NCBI GenBank assembly: GCA_045121095.1
Contig: JBGVFN010000115.1
Coordinates: 1 to 16,770, forward strand
Direction of reading: 5' to 3'
DNA from: TWA4 sp045121095
GTDB lineage: Bacteria > Bacillota > Clostridia > Lachnospirales > Lachnospiraceae
DNA: 16,770 nucleotides
A program made the position numbers and the translations under genes. Shown here in pieces: positions 8,338-14,455 of the stretch; position 1 is the first letter of the stretch; every line of letters starts with the position of its first letter. The notes below the pieces were generated by a model that saw only the letters and a program-made list of their open reading frames with translations, was not told where the DNA came from and ran no database searches.

Positions 8338-8354
8338 TATCATTATTAATGATA
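8338..8354. promoter_or_regulatory. Operator O2, perfect palindrome upstream of the xis -35
   Basis: TATCATTA and TAATGATA form an 8-1-8 perfect palindrome ending 7 bases before the xis -35. It shares the ATGATA half-site with O1 and with the O3/O4 sites. Confidence 0.65.
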
Positions 8355-8361
8355 AATATGG

Positions 8362-8390
8362 TTGACAAAGATTATTATAAATGATATATT
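8362..8390 (+). promoter_or_regulatory. Promoter of the xis-int-repA operon
   Basis: Consensus TTGACA (8362-8367), a 17-base spacer, then TATATT (8385-8390, five of six bases). Transcription would start near 8397. The -10 is embedded in a repeated operator sequence, so repressor binding would block polymerase directly. Confidence 0.8.
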
Positions 8391-8412
8391 ATCGGTATAA
8401 ATGATATTTATC
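8376..8412. promoter_or_regulatory. Operators O3 and O4, direct repeats 20 bp apart over the xis promoter
   Basis: The 12-mer TATAAATGATAT occurs at 8376-8387 and again at 8396-8407, an exact 20-bp period that puts both on one face of the helix. O3 overlaps the -10 and O4 the transcription start. The O4 copy continues into a small palindrome, TGATA/TATCA (8402-8413). Confidence 0.6.
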
Positions 8413-8426
8413 AAGGAGGATAAAAT

Positions 8427-8621
8427 ATGCAGAAACAAAACCATATGATTACAGCAGAAGAAGTGGCCAATGATATGGGCGTTTCCCTCGGCTATGCGTA
8501 CAAAATTATTCGAAAGCTGAATAAAGAGCTTGCAGATGCAGGCTATGTTACGGTGGCCGGTAAAATTCCACGGGCATTCTGGGAGAAAAAATTTTACGGA
8601 TATTCTCAGATGGCGATATAG
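8427..8621 (+). CDS. Excisionase-like small helix-turn-helix protein
   Basis: The 64-aa basic protein has a helix-turn-helix at about residues 8-32 (ITAEEVANDMGVSLGYAYKIIRKLN). Its C-terminal part, GKIPRAFWEKKFYG, resembles a tail I recall from small DNA-binding proteins encoded just before Tn916-type integrases. It probably bends or marks the element ends to favour excision, but a pure regulator is also possible; no experiment can be read from sequence. The ATG at 8427 follows AAGGAGGA (8413-8420) at 6-base spacing. First gene of the rightward operon under the operator-controlled promoter. Its TAG stop (8619-8621) touches the GGGGGG Shine-Dalgarno of the integrase gene. Confidence 0.75.
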   Translation: MQKQNHMITAEEVANDMGVSLGYAYKIIRKLNKELADAGYVTVAGKIPRAFWEKKFYGYSQMAI

Positions 8622-8633
8622 GGGGGATATGAA

Positions 8634-9863
8634 ATGGCAGCATATAAGGACGATGAGCGGGGCACCTGGTATGTATCCTTTTATTACACAGACTGGACAG
8701 GTGTCAGAAAAAGAAAAGTCAAGCGTGGGTTCCACACAAAAAGAGAAGCACTGAAGTTTGAAAATGATTTTCAGCGGAAATCGGGTGCGGATATGAATAT
8801 GACTTTCGAAGAATTTGTTGAAGTCTATTTTGAAGACAAATCAAAAGAGTTAAAAGCCAGAACCATTAAAACGAAGCGGGATACAATCAATGCGCAGCTG
8901 ATGCCGTATTTCAGGGAGAAAAGGATGAACAGTATCACTCCGGCAGATATTATTCAGTGGCAGAATACTGTCCGGGAAAAAGGTTATTCCGATGATTATT
9001 TAAAGACAATTCAGAACCAGATGTCAGCTTTATTCAGTCATGCGCAGAGTGTTTACAATCTGTCAGATAATCCATGTAAGAAAGTAAAAAGAATGGGAAA
9101 GACAGCGAAAAAGAAGATGAATTTCTGGACCCTGGAGGAGTACAGACAGTTTCTGGCAGGTATAGAGACGGGAACAAAATATTATGTATTATTCGAGTTG
9201 CTGTTCTGGACCGGGGCAAGAGAAGGAGAAGCGCTGGCCCTTATGCCGCAGGATATTGACTTTGAGAGGAATCTGATTCACATTACCAAAACCTATCACC
9301 GGATGGGCGGTAAAGATGTGATTACTTCACCTAAAACGGAGGAATCCATTCGCACAATCTCAATACCGGAATTTTTGAAACAGGAGCTTCAGGAATATAT
9401 CAGCAGATTTTATGAATTACCTGATGATGAAAGAATTTTCCCGGTAGTGCATGAATCTGTACAGCATAAACTGAAAAATGTGGTTGAAAAGACAGGTGTG
9501 AAGAAAATTCGAGTGCATGATGTCCGCCACAGCCACGCCGCTTTCCTGATCAATAAAGGAGTTCAGCCTCTCATGATTAAAGAACGGTTCGGGCATACGG
9601 ATATTCGGATAACTCTGAACACTTACGGCCATTTATATCCGGATCAGCAGAAAATAGTGGCTGACCTTCTGGATGATGAAAATGCAAAATGCTCCGGAGG
9701 AACAACCAGCCGGAGCACGGTGACAAATGAGGAAGAGTCCTCAGATATCAACCCTGGACAAGTTGATTATATCAGGGATTCTTCTGACATACAATCTATT
9801 TCTGCTCAGAGCAGCGATGAAACAGGAGGCGGGCATGGAACAGAAAACAGAAAGTCAGGTTGA
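8634..9863 (+). CDS. int: Tyrosine site-specific recombinase (Tn916-type integrase)
   Basis: DNA-cutting and -joining enzyme that integrates and excises the element by way of a phosphotyrosine link. The 409-aa product has an N-terminal arm-binding domain (about 1-55, WYVSFYYTDWTGVRKRK), a SAM-like core-binding domain (about 57-155) and the catalytic domain (about 163-345). The catalytic set is complete: R196 (TGAREGE), K234 (TSPKTE), H295 and R298 (HDVRHSH), H321 (FGHTD) and Y331 (NTYGHLY). After residue ~350 there is a ~60-residue Ser/Thr/Glu/Asp/Gly-rich tail with no domain; its DNA carries two inverted repeats. The start ATG at 8634 follows a G-rich site at 8621-8626. The 3' end overlaps the next gene by 29 bases. 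Confidence 0.95.
   Translation: MAAYKDDERGTWYVSFYYTDWTGVRKRKVKRGFHTKREALKFENDFQRKSGADMNMTFEEFVEVYFEDKSKELKARTIKTKRDTINAQLMPYFREKRMNSITPADIIQWQNTVREKGYSDDYLKTIQNQMSALFSHAQSVYNLSDNPCKKVKRMGKTAKKKMNFWTLEEYRQFLAGIETGTKYYVLFELLFWTGAREGEALALMPQDIDFERNLIHITKTYHRMGGKDVITSPKTEESIRTISIPEFLKQELQEYISRFYELPDDERIFPVVHESVQHKLKNVVEKTGVKKIRVHDVRHSHAAFLINKGVQPLMIKERFGHTDIRITLNTYGHLYPDQQKIVADLLDDENAKCSGGTTSRSTVTNEEESSDINPGQVDYIRDSSDIQSISAQSSDETGGGHGTENRKSG
9690..9814. repeat. Inverted repeats in the DNA of the integrase tail
   Basis: TGCTCCGG (9690-9697) faces CCGGAGCA (9710-9717) across 12 bases. CTGCTC and GAGCAG (9802-9814) form a 6-1-6 palindrome just before the Shine-Dalgarno of the next gene. They may be mRNA hairpins controlling the downstream ATPase gene or protein sites. 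They lie in the region where the integrase has no recognised domain. Confidence 0.4.
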
Positions 9864-10824
9864 ATTAAGGATGATCAGAATGTCAGATGTCCAGTCCCAG
9901 CCGGTGGACTGGCTCTGGTATCCTTTTATTCCTTATGGGAAATTGACGATCATTCAGGGAGATCCGGGGGAAGGAAAGACGACTCTGGTATTGAATATTG
10001 CAGCCAGATTATCAAAAGGTGAAGGGCTGGACAGTGAAATGAAAGTGCCGGAACCGGTCAACGTTATTTATCAGACTGCCGAAGACGGTCTTGCAGATAC
10101 GGTAAAACCCAGACTGGAGCTGGCAGGTGCGGATTGCGGGAGAATTCTGGTGATTGATGAATCAGAGAAATCCTTATCTATGATCGATGAACGACTGGAA
10201 TCGGCATTGAAAGAAACCCATGCAAAAGTTCTGATTCTGGATCCCATACAGGCCTACCTTGGCGGGGGAATGGATATGAACCGAGCAAATGAAGCAAGGG
10301 ATATGACGAAGCGTTTGGGATTGCTGGCAGAGAAATACAAATGTGCGATACTTCTGATTGGTCATATGAATAAGGCCGGAGGAAATAAAGCAGCATATCG
10401 GGGAATGGGTTCCATAGATTTTTTTGCGGTGGCAAGAAGTGTTCTTCTGGTAGGCAGGGTAGAAGGCGAACCGGAGCTTCGGGCGATGGTTCAGATAAAA
10501 AACAATCTGGAGGCTTTTGGACATGCCAAGGCGTTTCGTTTATCGGAGGATGGATTTTCATGGATTGGAGATTATGAAATTACAGCAGATGAGGTTCTGG
10601 GCGGCATTGCTCCAAAAGCCAGTAAACTGGAACAGGCAAAACAAATGCTGAAAGAATTGGCAGAAACGTCTGATGTTGTATTGAGCAATGAAATATTCGA
10701 ACTGGCAGATGAAAACAATATTTCTAAAAGAACATTGGAAAATGCCAAAAGGCATCTGGGGATACGTGCAAAAAGAATCAATAATTCCTGGTATTGGGAA
10801 TTGGATAAGATAAAACAGAATTAA
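9835..10824 (+). CDS. RepA-like RecA-fold ATPase (replicative helicase/AAA_25 type)
   Basis: The 329-aa cytoplasmic ATPase resembles the hexameric RepA/DnaB-like helicases of plasmids and integrative elements. It has Walker A GDPGEGKTT (42-50), Walker B KVLILDP (131-137, D136) and a sensor-like LIGHMNK (174-180). A RecA-type core covers about 28-235, and a C-terminal winged-helix-like segment (about 262-325, SNEIFELADENNISKRTLENAKRHLG) may bind DNA. The ATG at 9835 follows AGGAGG (9824-9829) at 5-base spacing. Upstream in-frame starts at 9727 and 9817 have no ribosome site and lie within int. Translation is probably coupled to int (29-base overlap). It may replicate the excised circle, with the repeats just downstream as a possible origin. 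No separate primase domain is seen. Confidence 0.8.
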   Translation: MEQKTESQVELRMIRMSDVQSQPVDWLWYPFIPYGKLTIIQGDPGEGKTTLVLNIAARLSKGEGLDSEMKVPEPVNVIYQTAEDGLADTVKPRLELAGADCGRILVIDESEKSLSMIDERLESALKETHAKVLILDPIQAYLGGGMDMNRANEARDMTKRLGLLAEKYKCAILLIGHMNKAGGNKAAYRGMGSIDFFAVARSVLLVGRVEGEPELRAMVQIKNNLEAFGHAKAFRLSEDGFSWIGDYEITADEVLGGIAPKASKLEQAKQMLKELAETSDVVLSNEIFELADENNISKRTLENAKRHLGIRAKRINNSWYWELDKIKQN

Positions 10825-10837
10825 AGTAAATAAGGGC

Positions 10838-10913
10838 GCAACATTGCAGTCTGTATAAAATCTGCAAAGTTCAGTTTGCAACATTGCAAAATACTCAGAC
10901 ATTGCATTGTTGC
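10838..10913. repeat. Three iteron-like repeats (GCAACATTGCA) downstream of the RepA-like gene
   Basis: GCAACATTGCA occurs exactly at 10838-10848 and 10878-10888 (40-bp period). A third copy, inverted with one mismatch, is at 10903-10913. The repeats fill the 126-base gap after the helicase-like gene. Clustered short repeats beside a RepA-type gene often mark an origin or a regulator site. No strong promoter is evident between them. Confidence 0.6.
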
Positions 10914-10950
10914 GGTCTTGATATCATCTGAGAAAGGAAAATCAAAAATT

Positions 10951-11184
10951 ATGAAAAATGTACAGATCACACAGGAACTTTTCTGGGCAATTATTAAGTA
11001 TCATCTGGCAGGTCAGGAACAGTATTTGCCGGATATAAAAGAGGGATTGGAGAAAAAGCTGGATTCTCTCGTAATGCGTGAGATATACACCCGTTCAAAG
11101 ACTGCATTAACAGAGGAAGAACGTGAGAAGGCACGAAAGGAATACCTGGACAGACGTGGTATTGGCGAGGATTTCAGATGGTAG
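10951..11184 (+). CDS. Small conserved-looking element protein of unknown function
   Basis: A 77-aa soluble, charged protein beginning MKNVQITQELFWAIIKYHL and ending YLDRRGIGEDFRW. It is predicted mostly helical, with a Glu/Lys/Arg-rich C-terminal half (TEEEREKARKEYL). No enzyme motif, membrane segment or signal peptide is seen. I recall similar small proteins between the RepA-like and relaxase genes of gut Firmicute mobile elements but cannot name a function. The start at 10951 is preferred over an in-frame ATG at 10876, which lies within the repeats. The Shine-Dalgarno AAAGGA (10933-10938) is somewhat far (12 bases). A TAG stop is followed by a 100-base gap containing a palindrome. Confidence 0.7.
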   Translation: MKNVQITQELFWAIIKYHLAGQEQYLPDIKEGLEKKLDSLVMREIYTRSKTALTEEEREKARKEYLDRRGIGEDFRW

Positions 11185-11203
11185 TTTTTGTTGAGGATAT
11201 AAA

Positions 11204-11226
11204 ACAGGTGCGTGTCACGCTCCTGT
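11204..11226. repeat. 23-bp two-part palindrome between small element genes
   Basis: ACAGG pairs with CCTGT and GCGTG with CACGC, with only T·T mismatches and a central T. On the minus strand it is followed by CCTGTTTTATAT, so it could terminate leftward transcription. Alternatively it is an operator. No minus-strand gene is credible here. Confidence 0.5.
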
Positions 11227-11283
11227 AAATAACATGAACAGGAAAAAGAGTAAATGATTTTAATCGGAGAGGAGCTGCATCAA

Positions 11284-11505
11284 ATGAGAGAGGGAAGACT
11301 GGGATATAACAGCCGAAACGGCAGATATGGTTTACTTGCAATGGATCTGTGGCTGGATACGGGTTTTCACTGTGGCGAATGTCTGGAAGTGATGGTGGAC
11401 GATAAATGGGTGAAAACCAGAATGGAAATGGATATTGCCCGGAACTGGTATCTGGTGGGGACTCCCTATCGTGGGAATCTGGAATATATCCGGGCAAGGA
11501 TATAG
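11284..11505 (+). CDS. DUF5348-like small protein
   Basis: The 73-aa protein begins MREGRLGYNSRNGRYGL and contains FHCGECLEVMVDDKWVKTRMEM followed by RNWYLVG. This pattern of HCGE, a 'GKWV.TR.E' strand and a W-Y-L-V-G end matches what I know of DUF5348, a small beta-rich family of unknown function found in Firmicute mobile elements. The start at 11284 follows GGAG (11271-11274) at 9-base spacing. An in-frame ATG at 11254 would include the Shine-Dalgarno in the coding sequence and is rejected. No catalytic residues can be assigned. It lies immediately before the structured oriT candidate and the relaxase gene, suggesting but not proving a role in mobilisation or its control. Confidence 0.7.
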   Translation: MREGRLGYNSRNGRYGLLAMDLWLDTGFHCGECLEVMVDDKWVKTRMEMDIARNWYLVGTPYRGNLEYIRARI

Positions 11506-11510
11506 GAGTG

Positions 11511-11680
11511 CCTCCGTCGCATGACCGGCGGGCAGAATCCCCCCGCACACTGAACGAAGAGGGGCAGGTACCTGAGACACCGACCGGAGGGAGGTGAAGC
11601 CCCCGGCAGGGCGCAAAGGTACTTTTGATGGACGGGACGGCTGTCAAAAGTGCTTTTGCGTTACTCTTGGCAAGAGTAAC
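11511..11680 (+). other. Highly structured region before the relaxase gene, candidate oriT or structured RNA
   Basis: Several helices lie one after another. An outer pair joins CCTCCGTCG (11511-11519) with CGACCGGAGG (11581-11590). Inside it are GCGGG/CCCGC (11528-11546) and the palindrome CAGGTACCTG (11565-11574). Then a 17-bp hairpin joins 11612-11628 with 11644-11660 (two G·T wobbles, 15-base loop TGGACGGGACGGCTG). Next to it, 10-bp perfect arms GTTACTCTTG (11660-11669) and CAAGAGTAAC (11671-11680) flank one base. In MobV systems the nick site lies in inverted repeats upstream of the relaxase gene, so this is the best oriT candidate. A cis-acting RNA is the alternative. Confidence 0.5.
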
Positions 11681-11752
11681 AGAACCCGACGTACCCGGAG
11701 TGAATTTCTTTTTTGCCGTATCCGGCATCAGACAAGGAGGAGAGAAAGCATA

Positions 11753-13045
11753 TTGAAAAGAACAATCAGTGCCATGATGGGAGAAGGCTCTGTAAAGCAT
11801 AACTCCCGTAAGTTTATTGCTGAAAATGTGGATCGTACACGGACACATTTAAACAGGGTATATGTGAATGAAGATGTTAAGGCAGTATATCATGAATTAT
11901 TTGATGATGCAGTTGCCAGATATAATGCCAGGCAAACCCGGAAAGACCGCTGTATCAAAGACTATTACAGAAAGATTGATACGGGAAAACAGGAGAAAAC
12001 GTTTCATGAGCTGATCATCCAGATCGGAAACAAAGACGATATGGGAGCGATGACGGAAAACGGCAGGCTTGCGGAGCAGATACTGAATGAATATTTCCGG
12101 GGGTTTCAGGAAAGAAATCCAACGCTGCGTGTATTTGGCGCATATCTTCACATGGACGAAGCGACACCTCACCTCCATATTGATTTTGTCCCTTATATCA
12201 GCGGATGGAAGGGAAAGGGAATGGATACGAGGGTATCCCTGAAGCAGGCCCTGGGAGAACTGGGATTCAAAGGAGGAACGAAAAGCCGGACGGAATGGAA
12301 CCAGTGGTCCGATGCCGAGAAAGAACAGCTTTCCGCAGTCATGGCGAAATATGATATTGGATGGGAGAAAAAGGGCACACATGAAGAACATCTGTCAGTT
12401 CTGGATTATAAAAAACAGGAACGTGCCAGAGAAGTAGGTGAACTGGAAGCACAGAAGGCCAATTTTGAAGCCATCAATCAAATACTGCAGGAACAGATGG
12501 TTCAGGCGGAGGGAGAACTGCAGGAACTGAAAAAGAACCATGATCAAAAGCAAAAGGAAGCAGAGACAGCCAGGAAACGGGCGGAACAGTATCAAAAGAA
12601 GCTGAAAGAGCTGGCACCGGAAATCAAAGAGATGGAACGCTTTGCAGCAGAATACTCATCAGACCCGGATCAGCTGCTTCCGGAAGCAGGAACACTGGAG
12701 ACCGGCAGATCATACCGGGATAAAAAAGCAAAACCACTGGTGAAAAAGCTGGTACAGGTACTGCGTTCGGTATATGGCTCCTATCTGGATATCTGCAGGA
12801 AGCAGGGAAAACTGCAGTTTCTGTATAATCAGGCCATGGATAAAGTGGAAAATCTGTCAAAAAGGCTTTCTGAAATAATGGATGAGAATAGGATGTTGCG
12901 GGGTAAGGCGGCTGATTATGAACGGGTGAAACGGGTACTGGGAGATCGGGAAGTGGAAAAAGTTGCGGAGAAGGCGAAAATGCAGGAGAGGGGGCGGAAT
13001 GGGCAGGATTTTGTCAAAAGTAGGCATATGCAGGAAGCCAGATAA
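11753..13045 (+). CDS. MobV/Pre-family relaxase (plasmid recombination/mobilization protein)
   Basis: DNA-nicking relaxase that would cut oriT, stay bound to the 5' end and pilot the strand into a recipient through a helper's transfer channel. The 430-aa product has the N-terminal MobV motif HNSRKF...NVDRTRTHLN (16-34) and motif III HMDEATPHLHIDF (133-145) with the metal-binding histidines H133, H140 and H142. After ~residue 218 it is a long Lys/Glu/Gln-rich coiled coil (about 220-300), then a basic helical C-terminus. The start is taken as TTG at 11753 after AAGGAGGAG (11734-11742), because relatives begin near M-KRTISAM. The in-frame ATGs at 11774 and 11777 are alternatives. Longer upstream extension (from 11594) is non-homologous and crosses the oriT candidate. 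Confidence 0.9.
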   Translation: MKRTISAMMGEGSVKHNSRKFIAENVDRTRTHLNRVYVNEDVKAVYHELFDDAVARYNARQTRKDRCIKDYYRKIDTGKQEKTFHELIIQIGNKDDMGAMTENGRLAEQILNEYFRGFQERNPTLRVFGAYLHMDEATPHLHIDFVPYISGWKGKGMDTRVSLKQALGELGFKGGTKSRTEWNQWSDAEKEQLSAVMAKYDIGWEKKGTHEEHLSVLDYKKQERAREVGELEAQKANFEAINQILQEQMVQAEGELQELKKNHDQKQKEAETARKRAEQYQKKLKELAPEIKEMERFAAEYSSDPDQLLPEAGTLETGRSYRDKKAKPLVKKLVQVLRSVYGSYLDICRKQGKLQFLYNQAMDKVENLSKRLSEIMDENRMLRGKAADYERVKRVLGDREVEKVAEKAKMQERGRNGQDFVKSRHMQEAR

Positions 13046-13067
13046 CGGGAAGTATGCGTAAAGAAAG

Positions 13068-13108
13068 TACAGGTAAATCCTGTAATATATTCTCAGGATT
13101 TACCTGTA
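13068..13108. terminator. Perfect 15-bp inverted repeat between convergent relaxase and agrB genes
   Basis: TACAGGTAAATCCTG (13068-13082) faces its exact complement at 13094-13108 across an 11-base AT loop. It lies 22 bases after the relaxase stop and 31 bases beyond the agrB stop, so it probably serves as a terminator for both. No proper T-tract follows on the plus strand, and only a mixed TTTCTTTA on the minus strand. An element-end or recombination role is an alternative. Confidence 0.55.
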
Positions 13109-13139
13109 TATGGGGAAACTGTATGACAAAAACAGATTA

Positions 13140-13742
13140 TTAATTTTTATGTGCTGTAATGCATTCTGCTTGGTCTTTAAAATTATATATGATAATAGCA
13201 AGTACAGCCATTAATAAGGCAGTTAGTAAACCTGTCATGATAGAGGATGAAATTTCATGATGATAAGGGTATACTATAATTGCGGTAAAATTGTCTAAAA
13301 TAATTGCGGCAATAGCTTTTTCTTTCGCCTTTTTTCTTTTTTTATTGGATACAGGATGGTTTTTATGTATAATTGGTGCATGAGAAAAAGCGATTGTCAA
13401 CGCAAATACAGTTATTACAAGGAATCCCCAGGGATACAATATTGTCCATATGGGATTGAGGTAAAGACTGCAGATTCCGGTAACAGTTCCTGTTAAAATA
13501 CACCGTGCATGAGTTGAAGCATGGTATCCTCCGAGAAAAAGGCGGACGGCTGTAAAACTTATACACCATAGGATAATATAGATAGTTTTGTTCAGTAATA
13601 ATCCAAAGAATAGAAGTAAAAAATCAGAAATCAGTTCATTTGTCAAACATTCTACTCCATATGCATATACATTTCTCTGTGTGGGATCACCGCCATTTTG
13701 GATCAGCCATGTTGAAAGCCATTTTGAAAATTTTTCAATCAT
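13140..13742 (-). CDS. agrB: AgrB-like autoinducer-processing membrane protease
   Basis: Membrane cysteine endopeptidase that cuts the AgrD precursor and forms the thiolactone ring before export. The 200-aa product has the family hallmark VRLFLGGYHASTHARC, with catalytic H74 and C81 at the same seven-residue spacing as in staphylococcal AgrB. Hydrophobic segments fall at about 36-65, 82-120, 143-160 and 167-187, and a basic loop KKRKKAKEK is at 134-142. The ATG at 13742 follows GGAGGG (complement of 13750-13755) and overlaps the agrA stop by one base (TAATG), implying translational coupling. Last gene of agrC-agrA-agrB. Unlike the canonical agrBDCA order, the precursor gene is not adjacent but ~2.2 kb away on the other strand. 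Confidence 0.93.
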   Translation of the reverse strand: MIEKFSKWLSTWLIQNGGDPTQRNVYAYGVECLTNELISDFLLLFFGLLLNKTIYIILWCISFTAVRLFLGGYHASTHARCILTGTVTGICSLYLNPIWTILYPWGFLVITVFALTIAFSHAPIIHKNHPVSNKKRKKAKEKAIAAIILDNFTAIIVYPYHHEISSSIMTGLLTALLMAVLAIIIYNFKDQAECITAHKN

Positions 13743-14455
13743 TATAGAGCCCTCCGCTTCTGCATTAGAGAAATGATATCCTGTTGCAGTTTTTTCAGAT
13801 ACGTTCTACCAATGGGGAGTCGTTCCTGATTGGAAAGAAGAAGTTCTGTGTTGTTCATGAATTCAATATGTGCCAGATTAACGATTACAGTTCGGTGGCA
13901 CTGGACAAACTGCTCGGGAAGAATTTTTAACAGATTTTTTAATGTCTGGGGGACAGAATAGCATTTCCGGGCAGTAATGATCTCTGTGGTATGATTTCTG
14001 CTGGAAAAATACAGGATATTCTGGTAGGGGATCTGAAGTACGGAATCCCGGACACGATAGAAGAAACAGCTGCCGGAGAGTTTTTCCAGAACCTGATTCA
14101 TACAGTGACAGATTTTTTCATAGGAAGCTGGTTTCAGCAGGTAATCCAGGGCATGAACCGGGTATCCTTCAAAAACGTAATCCTGAAAATTGGTCAGAAA
14201 AACAAGATCCCCGGACCAGGATTCTGACCGCAGTTTTTTTGCAGCTTCCAGTCCATTTTCTTCATTATCCAGTACAATATCAATGAAAAGAACATCGTAA
14301 TGCTTTTGGCTGACTGCTTCATAAAGCTCTGCTTCCGAGCAAAGTGTATCAACAGACAGGTCGCAGGAAGTTTCTTCCTGCCACTGCCGGAGCAGTTTTA
14401 TAAGGTGTTCTGCATAGATCGGTTCATTTTCCAAAATACAACAGTTAAGATTCAT
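13742..14455 (-). CDS. agrA: AgrA-like LytTR response regulator
   Basis: The 237-aa cytoplasmic transcription factor. The receiver domain (about 2-125) has acidic residues E9 and E11, phospho-acceptor D59 (FIDI), T88 (FLTN) and K108 (LLKP). The C-terminal LytTR DNA-binding domain (about 133-232) contains the typical FVQCHRTVIVNLAHI. Phosphorylated by the adjacent AgrC, it is expected to bind pairs of 9-bp GTT-core repeats; such a pair lies upstream of agrC and agrD. The ATG at 14455 follows AAGGAGA (complement of 14461-14467) and overlaps the end of agrC by 11 bases. The gene is complete. Family and role are clear; the exact targets are inference. Confidence 0.93.
   Translation of the reverse strand: MNLNCCILENEPIYAEHLIKLLRQWQEETSCDLSVDTLCSEAELYEAVSQKHYDVLFIDIVLDNEENGLEAAKKLRSESWSGDLVFLTNFQDYVFEGYPVHALDYLLKPASYEKICHCMNQVLEKLSGSCFFYRVRDSVLQIPYQNILYFSSRNHTTEIITARKCYSVPQTLKNLLKILPEQFVQCHRTVIVNLAHIEFMNNTELLLSNQERLPIGRTYLKKLQQDIISLMQKRRAL

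Larger units (their letters stand above)
7652..13108. mobile_element. Integrative mobilizable element (repressor, xis, int, RepA-like, MobV); ends not defined
   Basis: A contiguous set of mobile-element functions sits immediately after the str operon terminator: XRE repressor, excisionase-like protein, tyrosine integrase, replication-type ATPase, two small accessory proteins, a structured oriT candidate and a MobV relaxase. No VirD4/TcpA coupling protein, VirB4 or other secretion gene is present, so it would be mobilised by a helper element. The coordinates given only span the recognisable genes plus the hairpin after the relaxase. I searched by eye for direct repeats shared by 7559-7651 and 13046-13140 and found none. 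The true right end may lie beyond the agr genes or outside the window. Confidence 0.75.

Noticed and set aside
9727..9834. Upstream starts for the RepA-like ATPase
   Set aside because: The extension is encoded within the integrase tail without a ribosome site, whereas 9835 has AGGAGG five bases upstream.
11594..11752. 53-residue N-terminal extension of the relaxase
   Set aside because: The residues are non-homologous and encoded by the hairpin region. A good ribosome site lies at the end of it.
11174..11848. 224-codon open frame on the minus strand
   Set aside because: It is antisense to the DUF5348-like gene and the relaxase start, has no recognisable domain, and reads through the hairpins.
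7559..13140. Flanking direct repeats as attL/attR
   Set aside because: By eye only short chance matches of 5-6 bases are shared between 7559-7651 and 13046-13140.
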